Shown in pieces: positions 8,243-16,856 of a DNA stretch of 64,000 nucleotides. A model generated the notes under the pieces. That model made no database searches. It was not told where the DNA came from and saw only the letters and a list, made by a program, of their open reading frames with translations. The stretch's first letter is position 1, and every line of letters starts with the position of its first letter. This DNA comes from an uncultured Pelagimonas sp. (lineage in GTDB: Bacteria; Pseudomonadota; Alphaproteobacteria; Rhodobacterales; Rhodobacteraceae). Where the stretch lies: contig CANMIH010000012.1 of assembly GCA_947497905.1 (NCBI GenBank), forward strand, positions 1-64,000, read 5' to 3'. Made by a program: the position numbers and the translations under genes.

Positions 8243-10345
8243 ATGTCTAACGAGATCCGTGTTGGCCTAATTGGGGCTGGGTATATTGCGACCTGGCATG
8301 CGGATGCATTAAAGGCCACGCCGGGCGTTCGGGTCAGTGCCGTTTGCGACCTGAATGAAGCAGCCGCCAAAGGCCTTGCTCTCGGCTACGGGGCCCAGGC
8401 CTTTCCCTCGGTTGAAGACATGATCGCGGCCAAAGCCTGTGATGCCGTTCACATTCTGACGCCCCCACATCTGCATGAGCCTCTGGCGATCCAATGCCTG
8501 AACGCGGGTTTGGATGTTCTGGTTGAGAAACCTGTGTCAGAGAGCCATGCCGCAACCCAACGCATGGCCGAAGCCGCGCAGGCAAACAGTCGACGTTTTC
8601 ATGCCGGCCATAACTTTCTCGGCCTGCCGTCTTACACGCGAATGAAAGCAGCCATGCTGGCCGGTGACTATGGCCGCATTGCCAGTGCCGAAATCACCTG
8701 GGCACTACCGCTGGCGCCGCTGCGTTCCGGCCCCTTCAATCTGTGGCTGTTGCGGGAACCCAAAAACCTGATCCTTGAACTTGGGCCGCATCTTATGGCT
8801 TTTGCGCATGATTTGTTTGGCGAGGTTGAGATCCTTTCAGCGCACGCATCGCACCCAACGATGCTACCGGGTGAAGATCCGCGTCCACAGGGGTTCCGCA
8901 TTCTGGCCCGTGCCGGAGGTGTCAACATCACCTTCACTATGGCAATGGTGGAAACCGTTGACGATCGCTCGGTAACCCTGCGCGGTTCTTCGGCTCGGGC
9001 CCGACTGGATTATGCCTCGGATGTGCTGATCATTGACCGAGAGAATGCTGGGGATCTTGTGGTCAACCCTCTGCGCCGCCAGCTTGATCTGTCGCGCCAA
9101 CATCTCTGGCAAGGCACGCGCAATGCTCTGACCCAATTGAAGTCTCTGAACACCAAAAACCCCTATGGGCTCAGCTTTCGCGGCATGAACAGCGCCATCT
9201 ACGGGGCCATTGCAAACAACACACCACCTGACACCCGGTTCAACTCCGATAGCGCGGTCTCGGTCATGCGTGCGCTTGATGATGTGATTGCCGCGCTGCC
9301 ACAGCAGATCCTACAGGTCAAAGCCCCAGCGGTCCAAACCCGCGCGCCCAAACCCACAGCTATGGTGATTGGTGGAACCGGATTTATTGGCCGTGAACTG
9401 ACCCGCCAACTGGTGGCCTCGGGGCGCGATGTGCGTGTTCTGTCACGTGGAAAAACCGGCCCGTTTCCGGATCTAACCGATCAGGTGGAAACCGTTGGTG
9501 CCTCGCTGCATGATCTCGACGCCCTGACGCAGGCGATGGACGGCATCGAGGTTGTCTTCAATCTGGCCAAGGCGATGGAGACCACTTGGGCCGACTGTCT
9601 GATCAACGATGTCGGCGTGGCAACGCGCATTGGCATGGCCTGCGAAAAGGCTGGGGTGAAACGTTTGGTCTATACCGGAACAATCGCCTCGTATGACATG
9701 TCCAACCCGCATGGTGAGATCACCGAAAGCACTCCTTTCCCCGAGGATATGACCAATCGCAATCTTTATGCGCGATCCAAGGCTGAATGCGAGCGACAGC
9801 TGATGAAGCTGCATAAAGAACGCGGCTTGCCGGTTGTAATCGCGCGCCCGGGCATTGTTGTCGGGCCTGGTGGCCCACTGCAGCACTGGGGCATTGGCCG
9901 CTGGCATGGGGCCGGTGCAGTCCGCATCTGGGGGCACGGCCGCAACATCCTCCCCTTCGTTCTCAACGAAGACATCGCAGATGGGCTGATCCGGATGATC
10001 GATGCTCCGGTTGAGGGGCAAAGCTTTAACTTGGTCGGTGACCCAATGCTGTCCGCTCAGGAGTACTTTGAGGCCATTCATCAGGCTCTGGGCGCGCGAC
10101 TGCGCGTGAGCACCGGGAACCTGACTGCATTTTATGCCGCGGATGCGGTGAAATACGGGCTCAAGAAATATGCCCTGCGGCGCCAAGGCGTCATTCGTCC
10201 TTCCCTGGCAGACTGGAAAAGCCGGGCGCATTTTTCGGCCTTTGTGAACAACCGTCCAAAGGAGGTACTGGGGTGGCGCCCAGAGGCCAACAAGGTCGCG
10301 TTCATTGACAAAGCGATCACCAATGCAAATCTCTTTGGTGTGTGA
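8243..10345 (+). CDS. Fused Gfo/Idh/MocA oxidoreductase plus NAD-dependent epimerase/dehydratase
   Basis: A 700-residue protein with two enzymes in one chain. Residues 1-365 are a Gfo/Idh/MocA oxidoreductase: VGLIGAGYIATWHADAL is the Rossmann motif, and LVEKPVSES near residue 95 has the EKP motif. After a proline/alanine-rich linker near 355-372, residues 373-690 are an extended SDR: MVIGGTGFIGRELTRQLV, TGTIASYD near 475, YARSKAECER near 508 with the YxxxK pair, and ARPGIVVGPGGP near 533. The ATG at 8243 is preceded by AAGGAA at a good distance; an upstream in-frame start is less likely. The fusion mirrors the separate genes at 3967 and 5073, suggesting two consecutive reactions on one nucleotide sugar. 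Confidence 0.88.
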   Translation: MSNEIRVGLIGAGYIATWHADALKATPGVRVSAVCDLNEAAAKGLALGYGAQAFPSVEDMIAAKACDAVHILTPPHLHEPLAIQCLNAGLDVLVEKPVSESHAATQRMAEAAQANSRRFHAGHNFLGLPSYTRMKAAMLAGDYGRIASAEITWALPLAPLRSGPFNLWLLREPKNLILELGPHLMAFAHDLFGEVEILSAHASHPTMLPGEDPRPQGFRILARAGGVNITFTMAMVETVDDRSVTLRGSSARARLDYASDVLIIDRENAGDLVVNPLRRQLDLSRQHLWQGTRNALTQLKSLNTKNPYGLSFRGMNSAIYGAIANNTPPDTRFNSDSAVSVMRALDDVIAALPQQILQVKAPAVQTRAPKPTAMVIGGTGFIGRELTRQLVASGRDVRVLSRGKTGPFPDLTDQVETVGASLHDLDALTQAMDGIEVVFNLAKAMETTWADCLINDVGVATRIGMACEKAGVKRLVYTGTIASYDMSNPHGEITESTPFPEDMTNRNLYARSKAECERQLMKLHKERGLPVVIARPGIVVGPGGPLQHWGIGRWHGAGAVRIWGHGRNILPFVLNEDIADGLIRMIDAPVEGQSFNLVGDPMLSAQEYFEAIHQALGARLRVSTGNLTAFYAADAVKYGLKKYALRRQGVIRPSLADWKSRAHFSAFVNNRPKEVLGWRPEANKVAFIDKAITNANLFGV

Positions 10346-10673
10346 CCTCTCGCCTAAGCCCTCAGTCCTGGTATCTTGGGGCGGAGCAACTCAAAAATGT
10401 TCCGATCCGACCATTGGGATGCAATTCTCTTCCTTGCAGAATTGGTGCGGTGAGAACCCAAATCGACTTTTGAATTTCTTTGAAATGGTCTCAGGCCTTG
10501 CTAGTCCTTGCGCCGGAACTTTTCATCCCCTTTCTCATCATTCACGCCTTGGTGATTGCGCTGCACAAAGAGTGGGGATTAGCTCGCAGCAAAGGACAGT
10601 CGGTTTACTCAGCACCTAGAGTGTTTCATAACGGGGCAGTTTAAAGACTTCCGTCGAAACAAACTCGAGTGTT
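10346..10673 (+). other. Gap between polysaccharide operon and A-T-R gene
   Basis: A 328-base gap. It holds one possible short ORF (10480-10644, listed separately) and presumably the promoter of the A-T-R gene. No terminator hairpin with a T tract was seen after the fused enzyme gene. Confidence 0.4.
10480..10644 (+). CDS. Possible 54-residue single-span membrane peptide
   Basis: An open frame opened by TTG, with a strongly hydrophobic middle (LLVLAPELFIPFLIIHALVI) followed by a basic tail (HKEWGLARSKG). The composition looks like a real membrane span, but there is no convincing ribosome site and the start codon is a guess. It could be a genuine small protein, the remnant of a larger gene, or chance. 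Not recognised. Confidence 0.2.
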   Translation: MKWSQALLVLAPELFIPFLIIHALVIALHKEWGLARSKGQSVYSAPRVFHNGAV

Positions 10674-13514
10674 ATGACCTTTTCCAAAACAGTTGCCGCA
10701 GAGCTTGTCCTCGCCATTGAGGCCTATTCCAATAGACCCGCATTGTCTGACAATCAAAGGCAGCTGAGTTATGCCAGTCTTGGCCAGTATGTCTCAGCCC
10801 TGAAAATCCCCTTAACTGCGCACGACGTTGTCGCGATCTATGGGGCGCCAGGGTTGGTTATGGGCGCCAGCGCCATTGCCTGCGTCATCCATGGACGTCC
10901 CTTCGTACACCTCGATCCTGCCATGCCTCAGATGGTGGTGCACAACATCCTGTCTGAACTTAAAGTTGGCCTTGTTGTTCTGTGTGAGCCCCCTGCAGTT
11001 GGGCAGATACCCGGTGACTGTGCAACGTTAGAGGCTGAGCCCGTTTTGGCGCAGATTGAATCCGAGCCTCACGACGAAATTACCCCGCTCGAACCGGGCA
11101 ATGTTGCCCCCACCGACCCGATTTACCTTGTCGCGACATCAGGCACGACTGGCCGCCCGAAGTGCATTCCCGTTTCGCAGGATGCGGCCTTCCTGTCCTA
11201 TGAATGGCGCGATAGCTACACCCCCTATGCACCAGAAACGCGCGTTGGGATTTATGTCTTTGCCATCTGGGAAATGTTCCGCCCGCTGCGCAAGGGTGCG
11301 AGCTTGTGGTTCCCGGATGCCGGTACCCTTTTTGCACCTGCCAAACTGGCGGATTTTCTGACCACGAACCGCATTGACGAGATGCTGTTCACACCCTCGT
11401 TCTACGACACATTCCTGAATGCGCTCGATGCCGATTGCGCCGCGGCCCTGCCTCTGTCTCGAGTCGTCTTGAACGGTGAGGTGGTCAGCGATGATCTGAT
11501 CCGCGCATCGAAAGCCAAGCTGCCAGGGGTCGCGCTGTGGAATCTCTATAGTATTTGCGAAACGCATGACATTTGCATGTCGTTGGTAACCGAGCCCACA
11601 GGCGATAGACCCGCCTCTGTCGGCATTCCTATGCCACACCTGCGCGCGGTTATTCTGGATGAGGCTGAGCAACCCTGCCCTACCGGTAGCTCTGGTCAGT
11701 TGTTCTTTGAGGGCGCCCGAATGCTTGGAACGGGGTACGTCAACCGCCCCGAAGAAACCCGCCTGCGCTTTCGTGATATGGTAATCGAAGGCCGCCAGAC
11801 CCGGCTGTATGACACCGGCGATCAGGCGCGACAGGACGCAGATGGGACGCTTTATATCGAGGGACGTATTGCGCATATGCTCAAGCTGCGTGGTTTCTCG
11901 ATCCAGACCAGAGAACTGACAGAAACGATACGCGACCGACTGGCTTTTTCCAGTGCAGCGCCCTGGGTGTCAGAGGTCAAAGGTCGCGGGCAAAGCCTGA
12001 TCTTTTACTTCGCGGCTGATGCTGCGCAGACCAAACACAACGCCGAGAAATGGAACCTCAATCCCGGTGTAAACCGTGTGCCTGCGGCTCTGGCGGCTGA
12101 CCTTCGCGAAGTGCTACCGCATTACTGCGTGCCCTCTTTCCTTGTTCAGATGGAGGCGCTGCCATTGCACCCGGTCTCAGGTAAGGCGGATGTGCGTGCT
12201 CTGCCCGAAGTCGAAGAAACCAACACGCAGCGTATCCTGTCCGAAGACATGGTGCTCTCTGCAGCAGCTCAGGCCATGTCCTGCTCGCCCATGGATCTTG
12301 ACCCGGCTCTGAGCTTTCACGATCTGGGCGGCGACTCGCTGATGTGCGTAAACCTGATGTTGGAGCTGGAAAAGATCTATGGCCTGCCAGTTGATTTCGA
12401 TCTGGCAATGAACGTGCCGCTCCATCGGTTGGACCAGCTCTTAAACCAAGAGGCCGACGCACCCGTCGAGTTCGAGGGGTTCGAACGGCCCGGGATCCTG
12501 CTGACGGGAGCGACCGGTTTTCTTGGCGGGCATGTGCTCGCGCAAGCGGTTCGCTCTTTGCCAGACGACGAAGTGGTCTATTGCCTGGTGCGCAACAAGA
12601 ACCGAAGTGCGCGGGATCGGCTAGATGCTGTGGCGAAAACCCACGGCATCGATACCAGTCGCTATGTGATCGTCCATGGCACATTGGATGCACCACAGTT
12701 CTCATTGGATCGGGTCCACTACGAGGCAATGACACAGGTTGTCACACGAGTGATCCACTGCGCGGCTATGGTGAACCTCGCAATCGGGCGGCAAGAGATG
12801 CTGGACTGGTCCGCACGGGGCATCACCACCGTGATTGAGTTTTGCCGCGATGCGGATGCCGATCTTCGCTTCACCTCTTCTACCTCGGTGTTCCCTGATC
12901 GAGGTGGCCCCTGCCCTGAGGATTTGATCACAGTTTGGGAGGAGTGCACGGGGTATGGCGCGGCCAAGATCGCTGCAGAGGCCACAATTCGAAGCTCGGG
13001 CATCTCGTCTGCGATCGTACGGCTGCCGTCGATGTACGATCTAGAAGCGCCAAATCCGCGCGACCTCTACGAGATCATTCTTCAAGCCGTTTTCCGCTCA
13101 GGAAACCGACCTCGGGGTCTCACTTTTCCCATGATTGACGTGACCGCAGCCGCATCGTTCCTGTTGGGTGACATCACCACACCGGATGCATCGATCTACA
13201 ATCTGATCCCCGATCACCGCATCACCCTGGAAATGCCACAACCCGTTGCTCCTCAGGATTGGTTGGCGATGACGAATTTGGATCCGGGCATTGCGGGTGT
13301 CATCGCCGAATACCCGGACACGCTATGCGCCGATGCCAAATTTGAAACGGCGCATGCACAGGCCGCCTGGGCACGTGTCAGCGACAGGCCCTTTGGCTCT
13401 CTCACTGACACCGAAACCCTGCTGGCGCGTCGCGCGCAGGCTTACCAAGGAGAGCCTGCGTTGACCTCAAAATCTGACATTGTCAGCGCGCGTGCTGCAT
13501 CACTGGCCAAGTAG
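10674..13514 (+). CDS. NRPS-like A-T-R protein: adenylation, carrier and thioester reductase domains
   Basis: A 946-residue, three-domain enzyme. Residues 1-500 form an AMP-binding domain: VATSGTTGRPKCIPVS near 153 is the phosphate loop, NLYSICETHD near 290 the A5 region, YDTGDQARQDADGTLYIEGR near 378 the A7 motif and HMLKLRGFSIQ near 400 the A8 hinge. A carrier domain follows with LGGDSL near 550, whose Ser accepts phosphopantetheine. Residues 605-930 are a Lys2/CAR-type reductase: LLTGATGFLGGHVLAQ and a YGAAK catalytic pair near 760. Such enzymes activate a carboxylic or amino acid and release it as aldehyde or alcohol using NADPH. There is no condensation domain. Substrate unknown; it directly follows the polysaccharide genes. 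Its 3' end overlaps the convergent SDR gene by 73 bases. Confidence 0.85.
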   Translation: MTFSKTVAAELVLAIEAYSNRPALSDNQRQLSYASLGQYVSALKIPLTAHDVVAIYGAPGLVMGASAIACVIHGRPFVHLDPAMPQMVVHNILSELKVGLVVLCEPPAVGQIPGDCATLEAEPVLAQIESEPHDEITPLEPGNVAPTDPIYLVATSGTTGRPKCIPVSQDAAFLSYEWRDSYTPYAPETRVGIYVFAIWEMFRPLRKGASLWFPDAGTLFAPAKLADFLTTNRIDEMLFTPSFYDTFLNALDADCAAALPLSRVVLNGEVVSDDLIRASKAKLPGVALWNLYSICETHDICMSLVTEPTGDRPASVGIPMPHLRAVILDEAEQPCPTGSSGQLFFEGARMLGTGYVNRPEETRLRFRDMVIEGRQTRLYDTGDQARQDADGTLYIEGRIAHMLKLRGFSIQTRELTETIRDRLAFSSAAPWVSEVKGRGQSLIFYFAADAAQTKHNAEKWNLNPGVNRVPAALAADLREVLPHYCVPSFLVQMEALPLHPVSGKADVRALPEVEETNTQRILSEDMVLSAAAQAMSCSPMDLDPALSFHDLGGDSLMCVNLMLELEKIYGLPVDFDLAMNVPLHRLDQLLNQEADAPVEFEGFERPGILLTGATGFLGGHVLAQAVRSLPDDEVVYCLVRNKNRSARDRLDAVAKTHGIDTSRYVIVHGTLDAPQFSLDRVHYEAMTQVVTRVIHCAAMVNLAIGRQEMLDWSARGITTVIEFCRDADADLRFTSSTSVFPDRGGPCPEDLITVWEECTGYGAAKIAAEATIRSSGISSAIVRLPSMYDLEAPNPRDLYEIILQAVFRSGNRPRGLTFPMIDVTAAASFLLGDITTPDASIYNLIPDHRITLEMPQPVAPQDWLAMTNLDPGIAGVIAEYPDTLCADAKFETAHAQAAWARVSDRPFGSLTDTETLLARRAQAYQGEPALTSKSDIVSARAASLAK

Positions 13515-14215
13515 GCGGCCAGTTCGGCCACTTCCTCTGGCTGCACCAGTTGGTTTTGCGGGTTGGATTTCGCGTAATCCGCCCGCACCTCTTCAAGGCT
13601 TTGTCCGGTGGCGGCGATATCTGCGTCGATAAACTTTCGCAGCATCTCGGTCTCTACCCAGGTCGGGCTGATTGAGACACAGGTGACACCATGTTCAGCG
13701 CCCTCAAGGCTGACACAGCGGCCAAGGCCCAACAGGCCCGCCTTAGACGCGCAGTAGGCCGCGTTGTTGGCCATACCTGTATGCGCTGCCATTGAGGCAA
13801 TATTGATGATCCGTCCCCAGCCCGCGGTTTTCATATGCGGCATGACGGCCCGGATCATGCGAAAGGTACCGCTCAGATTAATGTCGATCTGATCCATCCA
13901 GATGCCCTCGGGATGGTCGTCAATTGCGGCCTCATCATAGATCCCTGCCGCGTTGACCAGAATATCCACGCCACCACGTTGGGCAACAACATCAGCAACG
14001 AAACTGTCTACGCTTTCGCGTGATTGCACGTCCAAGACGGCCGCTTTGATCGCCCCATTGTCTGCGCCAAGCTTGGCCTGCACAAATTCGGCGTCTCCTG
14101 CGCTACGCGCGCCCACAAAGACCTGTGTGCCGTCCTGCAAAAACCGCCGCGCGATCGCCAACCCCATGCCTGACAGTCCGCCCGTCACAATCGCGGTTTT
14201 GGATTCAAATGACAT
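13442..14215 (-). CDS. Short-chain dehydrogenase/reductase (FabG / hydroxybutyrate dehydrogenase-like)
   Basis: A 257-residue classical SDR. TAIVTGGLSGMGLAIA near residue 7 is the TGxxxGxG cofactor motif, NAAG near 89 the structural motif, and INIASMAAHTGMANNAAYCASK near 136-159 gives the Ser-Tyr-Lys catalytic triad. VSISPTWVETEM after it is the typical PG-like substrate loop, and the C-terminus ends DFEVNAGSPW. Substrate cannot be fixed; 3-oxoacyl or hydroxyacid type is likely. It is transcribed against the A-T-R gene and its last 73 bases overlap that gene's end, so the two may be mutually antisense. Confidence 0.85.
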   Translation of the reverse strand: MSFESKTAIVTGGLSGMGLAIARRFLQDGTQVFVGARSAGDAEFVQAKLGADNGAIKAAVLDVQSRESVDSFVADVVAQRGGVDILVNAAGIYDEAAIDDHPEGIWMDQIDINLSGTFRMIRAVMPHMKTAGWGRIINIASMAAHTGMANNAAYCASKAGLLGLGRCVSLEGAEHGVTCVSISPTWVETEMLRKFIDADIAATGQSLEEVRADYAKSNPQNQLVQPEEVAELAAYLASDAARALTMSDFEVNAGSPW

Positions 14216-14470
14216 GTTGTCCTACCCTTGAGTAACTCTAATACCCGGCGTTCTAGGAAATGGCTCGCCTAAGTTACAGCGAAATCGGTTCGAGCTTCTC
14301 AACACAGACGATCAGGGCCCCTGTCTCAATGCAAATGCGCCGCGTTGCGACCCGTTCAAAGGGGCTCTGATTGTCTCTGAACGAGATGACAGCGCTAGGC
14401 GCATTCAAAAAATGTGCCACGCATAAATCATATTGACAACGACGGAAGCGTGTTCAATTTAGGGCCACAC

Positions 14471-14653
14471 GATGGTTCCCGCACGTTGAAACACGCGGGA
14501 TGAAAAGGGAATACGGTGCGGTGTCACCAAATGACGCCAATTCCGTAACTGCCCCCGCAACTGTAAGCGGCGAGCGAAGCTGAAATGCCACTGACCGAAT
14601 TCGGTTGGGAAGGCCAGCGAAGCATAGAACCGCAAGTCAGGAGACCTGCCATC
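14471..14653 (+). promoter_or_regulatory. Cobalamin riboswitch (B12 element)
   Basis: The conserved landmarks appear in order: the 5' segment with GGTGCGGTG, GCCCCCGCAACTGTAAGCGG near 14550-14570, GCCACTG near 14587, GGGAAGGCC near 14607, GAACCGCAAG, and the B12 box AGTCAGGAGACCTGCC at 14635-14650. A short P1 stem closes the element (GATGG 14471-14475 with CCATC 14649-14653). It senses adenosylcobalamin-type corrinoids and normally turns expression off when they are plentiful. Downstream lie DUF1636 and an ABC importer, so it probably controls corrinoid or cobalt-complex uptake. The expression platform may be the sequence 14676-14698, where GCCT can pair with AGGC inside a perfect AAGGAGG ribosome site. 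Confidence 0.93.
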
Positions 14654-14698
14654 ACGTTTTCAACCAACCCGAGGCGGGGCGCCTTGGAAGGAGGCTTT

Positions 14699-14815
14699 AT
14701 GGCACGTGCAACGTGTAACGACATAGCTGGCACCTTCGCACCGCGCTTGATGGCAAGCGAGGCTTTGAATGTGCACCGAACCAACCCACTACATTCTTAT
14801 TTGCAGCACCTGTGA
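14699..14815 (+). CDS. Possible 38-codon leader ORF behind the riboswitch
   Basis: ATG at 14699 follows AAGGAGG (14688-14694) with four bases between, the strongest ribosome site in this region. The peptide starts MARATCNDIAGTFAPRL and ends 47 bases inside the DUF1636 gene, in another frame. Its composition is not obviously protein-like. Two readings are possible: a translated leader that couples riboswitch state to DUF1636 translation, or a fortuitous frame behind a ribosome site whose real purpose is not yet clear. Confidence 0.35.
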   Translation: MARATCNDIAGTFAPRLMASEALNVHRTNPLHSYLQHL

Positions 14816-15122
14816 AGGCGCAAGAAACGCGGCCCAGTTAAAGGCGGACATGTCGTCGGATGTTCCTGCCACGGTACGGTTTCGCGCTGTGGATTGCCTT
14901 GCGGGCTGCGAACACCCGCCTGCTGTTGGCTTTCAAGCCCATGGTAAGGCTTCGTATCTGTTTGGCGGTATAAAATCGTCCGATGATATTCGGGCGATTT
15001 CAAGCTTCGTGCATCAATATGTGCAAAGTGCCACCGGCTGGACGTCTGCAACCGAACGTCCTTCGGCACTTTTTACCAAAACCTTAGCTCGACTGCCGGC
15101 GATTGCGGAGGCCGACGCATGA
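14769..15122 (+). CDS. DUF1636 putative metal-binding protein
   Basis: A 117-residue protein with ILICSTCEGARNAAQL near residue 9 and VDCLAGCEHPPAVGFQ near residue 45, giving four cysteines (C-x2-C and C-x3-C) in a thioredoxin-like ferredoxin arrangement that fits DUF1636. Members are often next to B12 or cobalt genes, as here. A role in handling a metal or reducing a corrinoid during import is inference only. GAGG (14759-14762) lies six bases before the ATG. The stop overlaps the start of the ATPase gene at 15119 (ATGA), so the genes are co-translated. Confidence 0.82.
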   Translation: MCTEPTHYILICSTCEGARNAAQLKADMSSDVPATVRFRAVDCLAGCEHPPAVGFQAHGKASYLFGGIKSSDDIRAISSFVHQYVQSATGWTSATERPSALFTKTLARLPAIAEADA

Positions 15123-15898
15123 CCGAGTTTTTCACGGTACGCAATCTGGAGTACTTTGCCAACAATGGTGACCCACTGATCCGCGACGTAAATTTTGACC
15201 TACCAAAAGGCGCGGTTTTGGCAATTGCAGGGCCGAACGGCGCGGGAAAAACCACACTTCTGAATCTCTTGGCTGGCATCGAAGACATTGACGCCGGAGA
15301 GGTTCGACTTGATGGCCGTGATCTTAGCAAACTCTCCCATACACAACGTGCACGCAAAATAGCGGTGGTCTCACAAAACTCTGCTCCTGATGGGCGGTTG
15401 TCACTTCGCGAGTATGTCGCCCTAGGGCAAATGCCGATTTGGAATGATTATGCCAATGAAGAGCATGCAGACGCATTGCAGCGCATCTTGGAGCTCGCGG
15501 GCCTAGAGTTGCTTGCCGATAAGCCGATGGGGCGGCTGTCTGGTGGTGAAACTCAACGTGCACATATTGCACGAGCCTTAGCGCAACGGCCACAGCTGCT
15601 GTTTTTGGACGAGCCCACCAATCACCTGGATCCCGACGCCAAAGGACGGATGTTATCGTTGATCTCTAACTTGGGCATGACAGTCGTCACTATTCTGCAT
15701 GATCTGGTGATGATCCCAGAATTCGCCACCCATGCCGCCCTGATGAAGGGCACCCGCATGATTGGGTTTGGGACGGTCAAAGACGTAATTACGCCGGAAA
15801 ACATAAGAAATACGTTTGGCGTTGAGTACCTGCTTTTGCCTCACGAAGGCCGCCAGGTTCCTGCGCTTGATATCCGAAAAACGACAGTTCACACCTAA
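15119..15898 (+). CDS. ABC transporter ATP-binding protein, FecE/BtuD type
   Basis: A 259-residue ATPase. Walker A is AGPNGAGKTTLLN near residue 37, the Q-loop VVSQNSA near 82, the signature LSGGETQRAHIARAL near 138, Walker B LLFLDEPTNHLD near 160 and the H-loop TILHD near 194. The subgroup powers uptake of siderophores, haem or corrinoids through FecCD-type permeases. It sits between DUF1636 and the binding protein, all behind the B12 riboswitch, so a corrinoid (cobalamin or cobinamide) or another cobalt chelate is the probable cargo. No TonB-dependent receptor is in the window. Confidence 0.9.
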   Translation: MTEFFTVRNLEYFANNGDPLIRDVNFDLPKGAVLAIAGPNGAGKTTLLNLLAGIEDIDAGEVRLDGRDLSKLSHTQRARKIAVVSQNSAPDGRLSLREYVALGQMPIWNDYANEEHADALQRILELAGLELLADKPMGRLSGGETQRAHIARALAQRPQLLFLDEPTNHLDPDAKGRMLSLISNLGMTVVTILHDLVMIPEFATHAALMKGTRMIGFGTVKDVITPENIRNTFGVEYLLLPHEGRQVPALDIRKTTVHT

Positions 15899-15910
15899 AG
15901 GAGAGAAGGT

Positions 15911-16855
15911 ATGAAACAGATTTGGTCTGCGGCCCTTTTGATGGGGCTCGCCAGCGCCGCTTCGGCGGACGTCAGTGTCGACAATTGTGGGGAGGCACTT
16001 GTTTTTGAGACCACTCCAGAACGCATTGTGGTCCACGACATGAACATGACAGACATGGCGTTTGCTCTGGGACTTCAGGACAAGATTGTTGGCCTGACCG
16101 GCATCACAGGTTGGTACAAAACCAGCCCGGATTTCGATGAGATGCGCGGAGACATCCCTGAACTGGCGCCCAAATACCCCACCGTAGAAAACCTTGTAGC
16201 TGTTTCTCCCGACATGTTTTTCGCCGGTTGGTACTACGGTATGAAACCCGGTGGAGATGTGACACCTGATACGCTGGCGCCATTCGGCATCAAAACCATG
16301 GTCCTGAGCGAAAGCTGTGTCCATTTGCACAAAGATCGCCCCGAGGCGAGCATGGATCTTTTGTTTGATGACGTAACCCGCCTGGGCACAGTTATGGGTG
16401 TTGCCGACAAAGCCAATTCTCTCGTGACAGGTTGGAAATCCCAGCTTGCGGGTATTGAGGCAAAGACCGCTGATGTCGCAAAGCCCCGGGTCTTCTTGCT
16501 AGACGGCCCTGCAGACGCCCCCTTCACCTCGGGTAAGTTCGCCATTCCCGACGCTATGATCACCGCCGCCGGTGGGGAAAATGTCACCCATGATATGGAC
16601 ACAAGCTGGGGTCGGTCCTCCTGGGAGGCTGTCGCAGCCGCAAATCCAGAGTTCTTAGTTCTACTGGACTATCAGGGCGGGAACAGCGCAGAAGACACGT
16701 TCAAATTCCTTCAGGATCATCCCGTCATGGCCCATACCGATGCGGTTAAAAATGCCCGCTGGATAGGTTTGCGCTACGAGGAACTGACCCCTGGCCCGGC
16801 GAACATCGACGCCATTGAAAAAATGGCCAAAGCAATGCATCCGGATCTGTTCTAA
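15911..16855 (+). CDS. Periplasmic binding protein of the corrinoid/iron-chelate ABC importer
   Basis: A 314-residue protein with an N-terminal signal peptide (MKQIWSAALLMGLASAASA, cleavage after ASA). The mature part has the type III binding-protein layout of BtuF/FecB: TPERIVVHDMNMTDMAFALG near residue 34, IPELAPKYPTVENLVAVSPD near 78, a long backbone helix in the middle, then SSWEAVAAANPEFLVLLDY near 236. AAAGGAGAG precedes the ATG. It delivers the ligand to the adjacent permease. Specificity cannot be read off, but the riboswitch argues for a corrinoid. Confidence 0.88.
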   Translation: MKQIWSAALLMGLASAASADVSVDNCGEALVFETTPERIVVHDMNMTDMAFALGLQDKIVGLTGITGWYKTSPDFDEMRGDIPELAPKYPTVENLVAVSPDMFFAGWYYGMKPGGDVTPDTLAPFGIKTMVLSESCVHLHKDRPEASMDLLFDDVTRLGTVMGVADKANSLVTGWKSQLAGIEAKTADVAKPRVFLLDGPADAPFTSGKFAIPDAMITAAGGENVTHDMDTSWGRSSWEAVAAANPEFLVLLDYQGGNSAEDTFKFLQDHPVMAHTDAVKNARWIGLRYEELTPGPANIDAIEKMAKAMHPDLF

Positions 16856-16856
16856 G

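Noticed and set aside
9473-10231. 252-codon open frame antisense to the fused enzyme gene
   Set aside because: Codon-bias shadow of a clear gene with no recognisable protein features.
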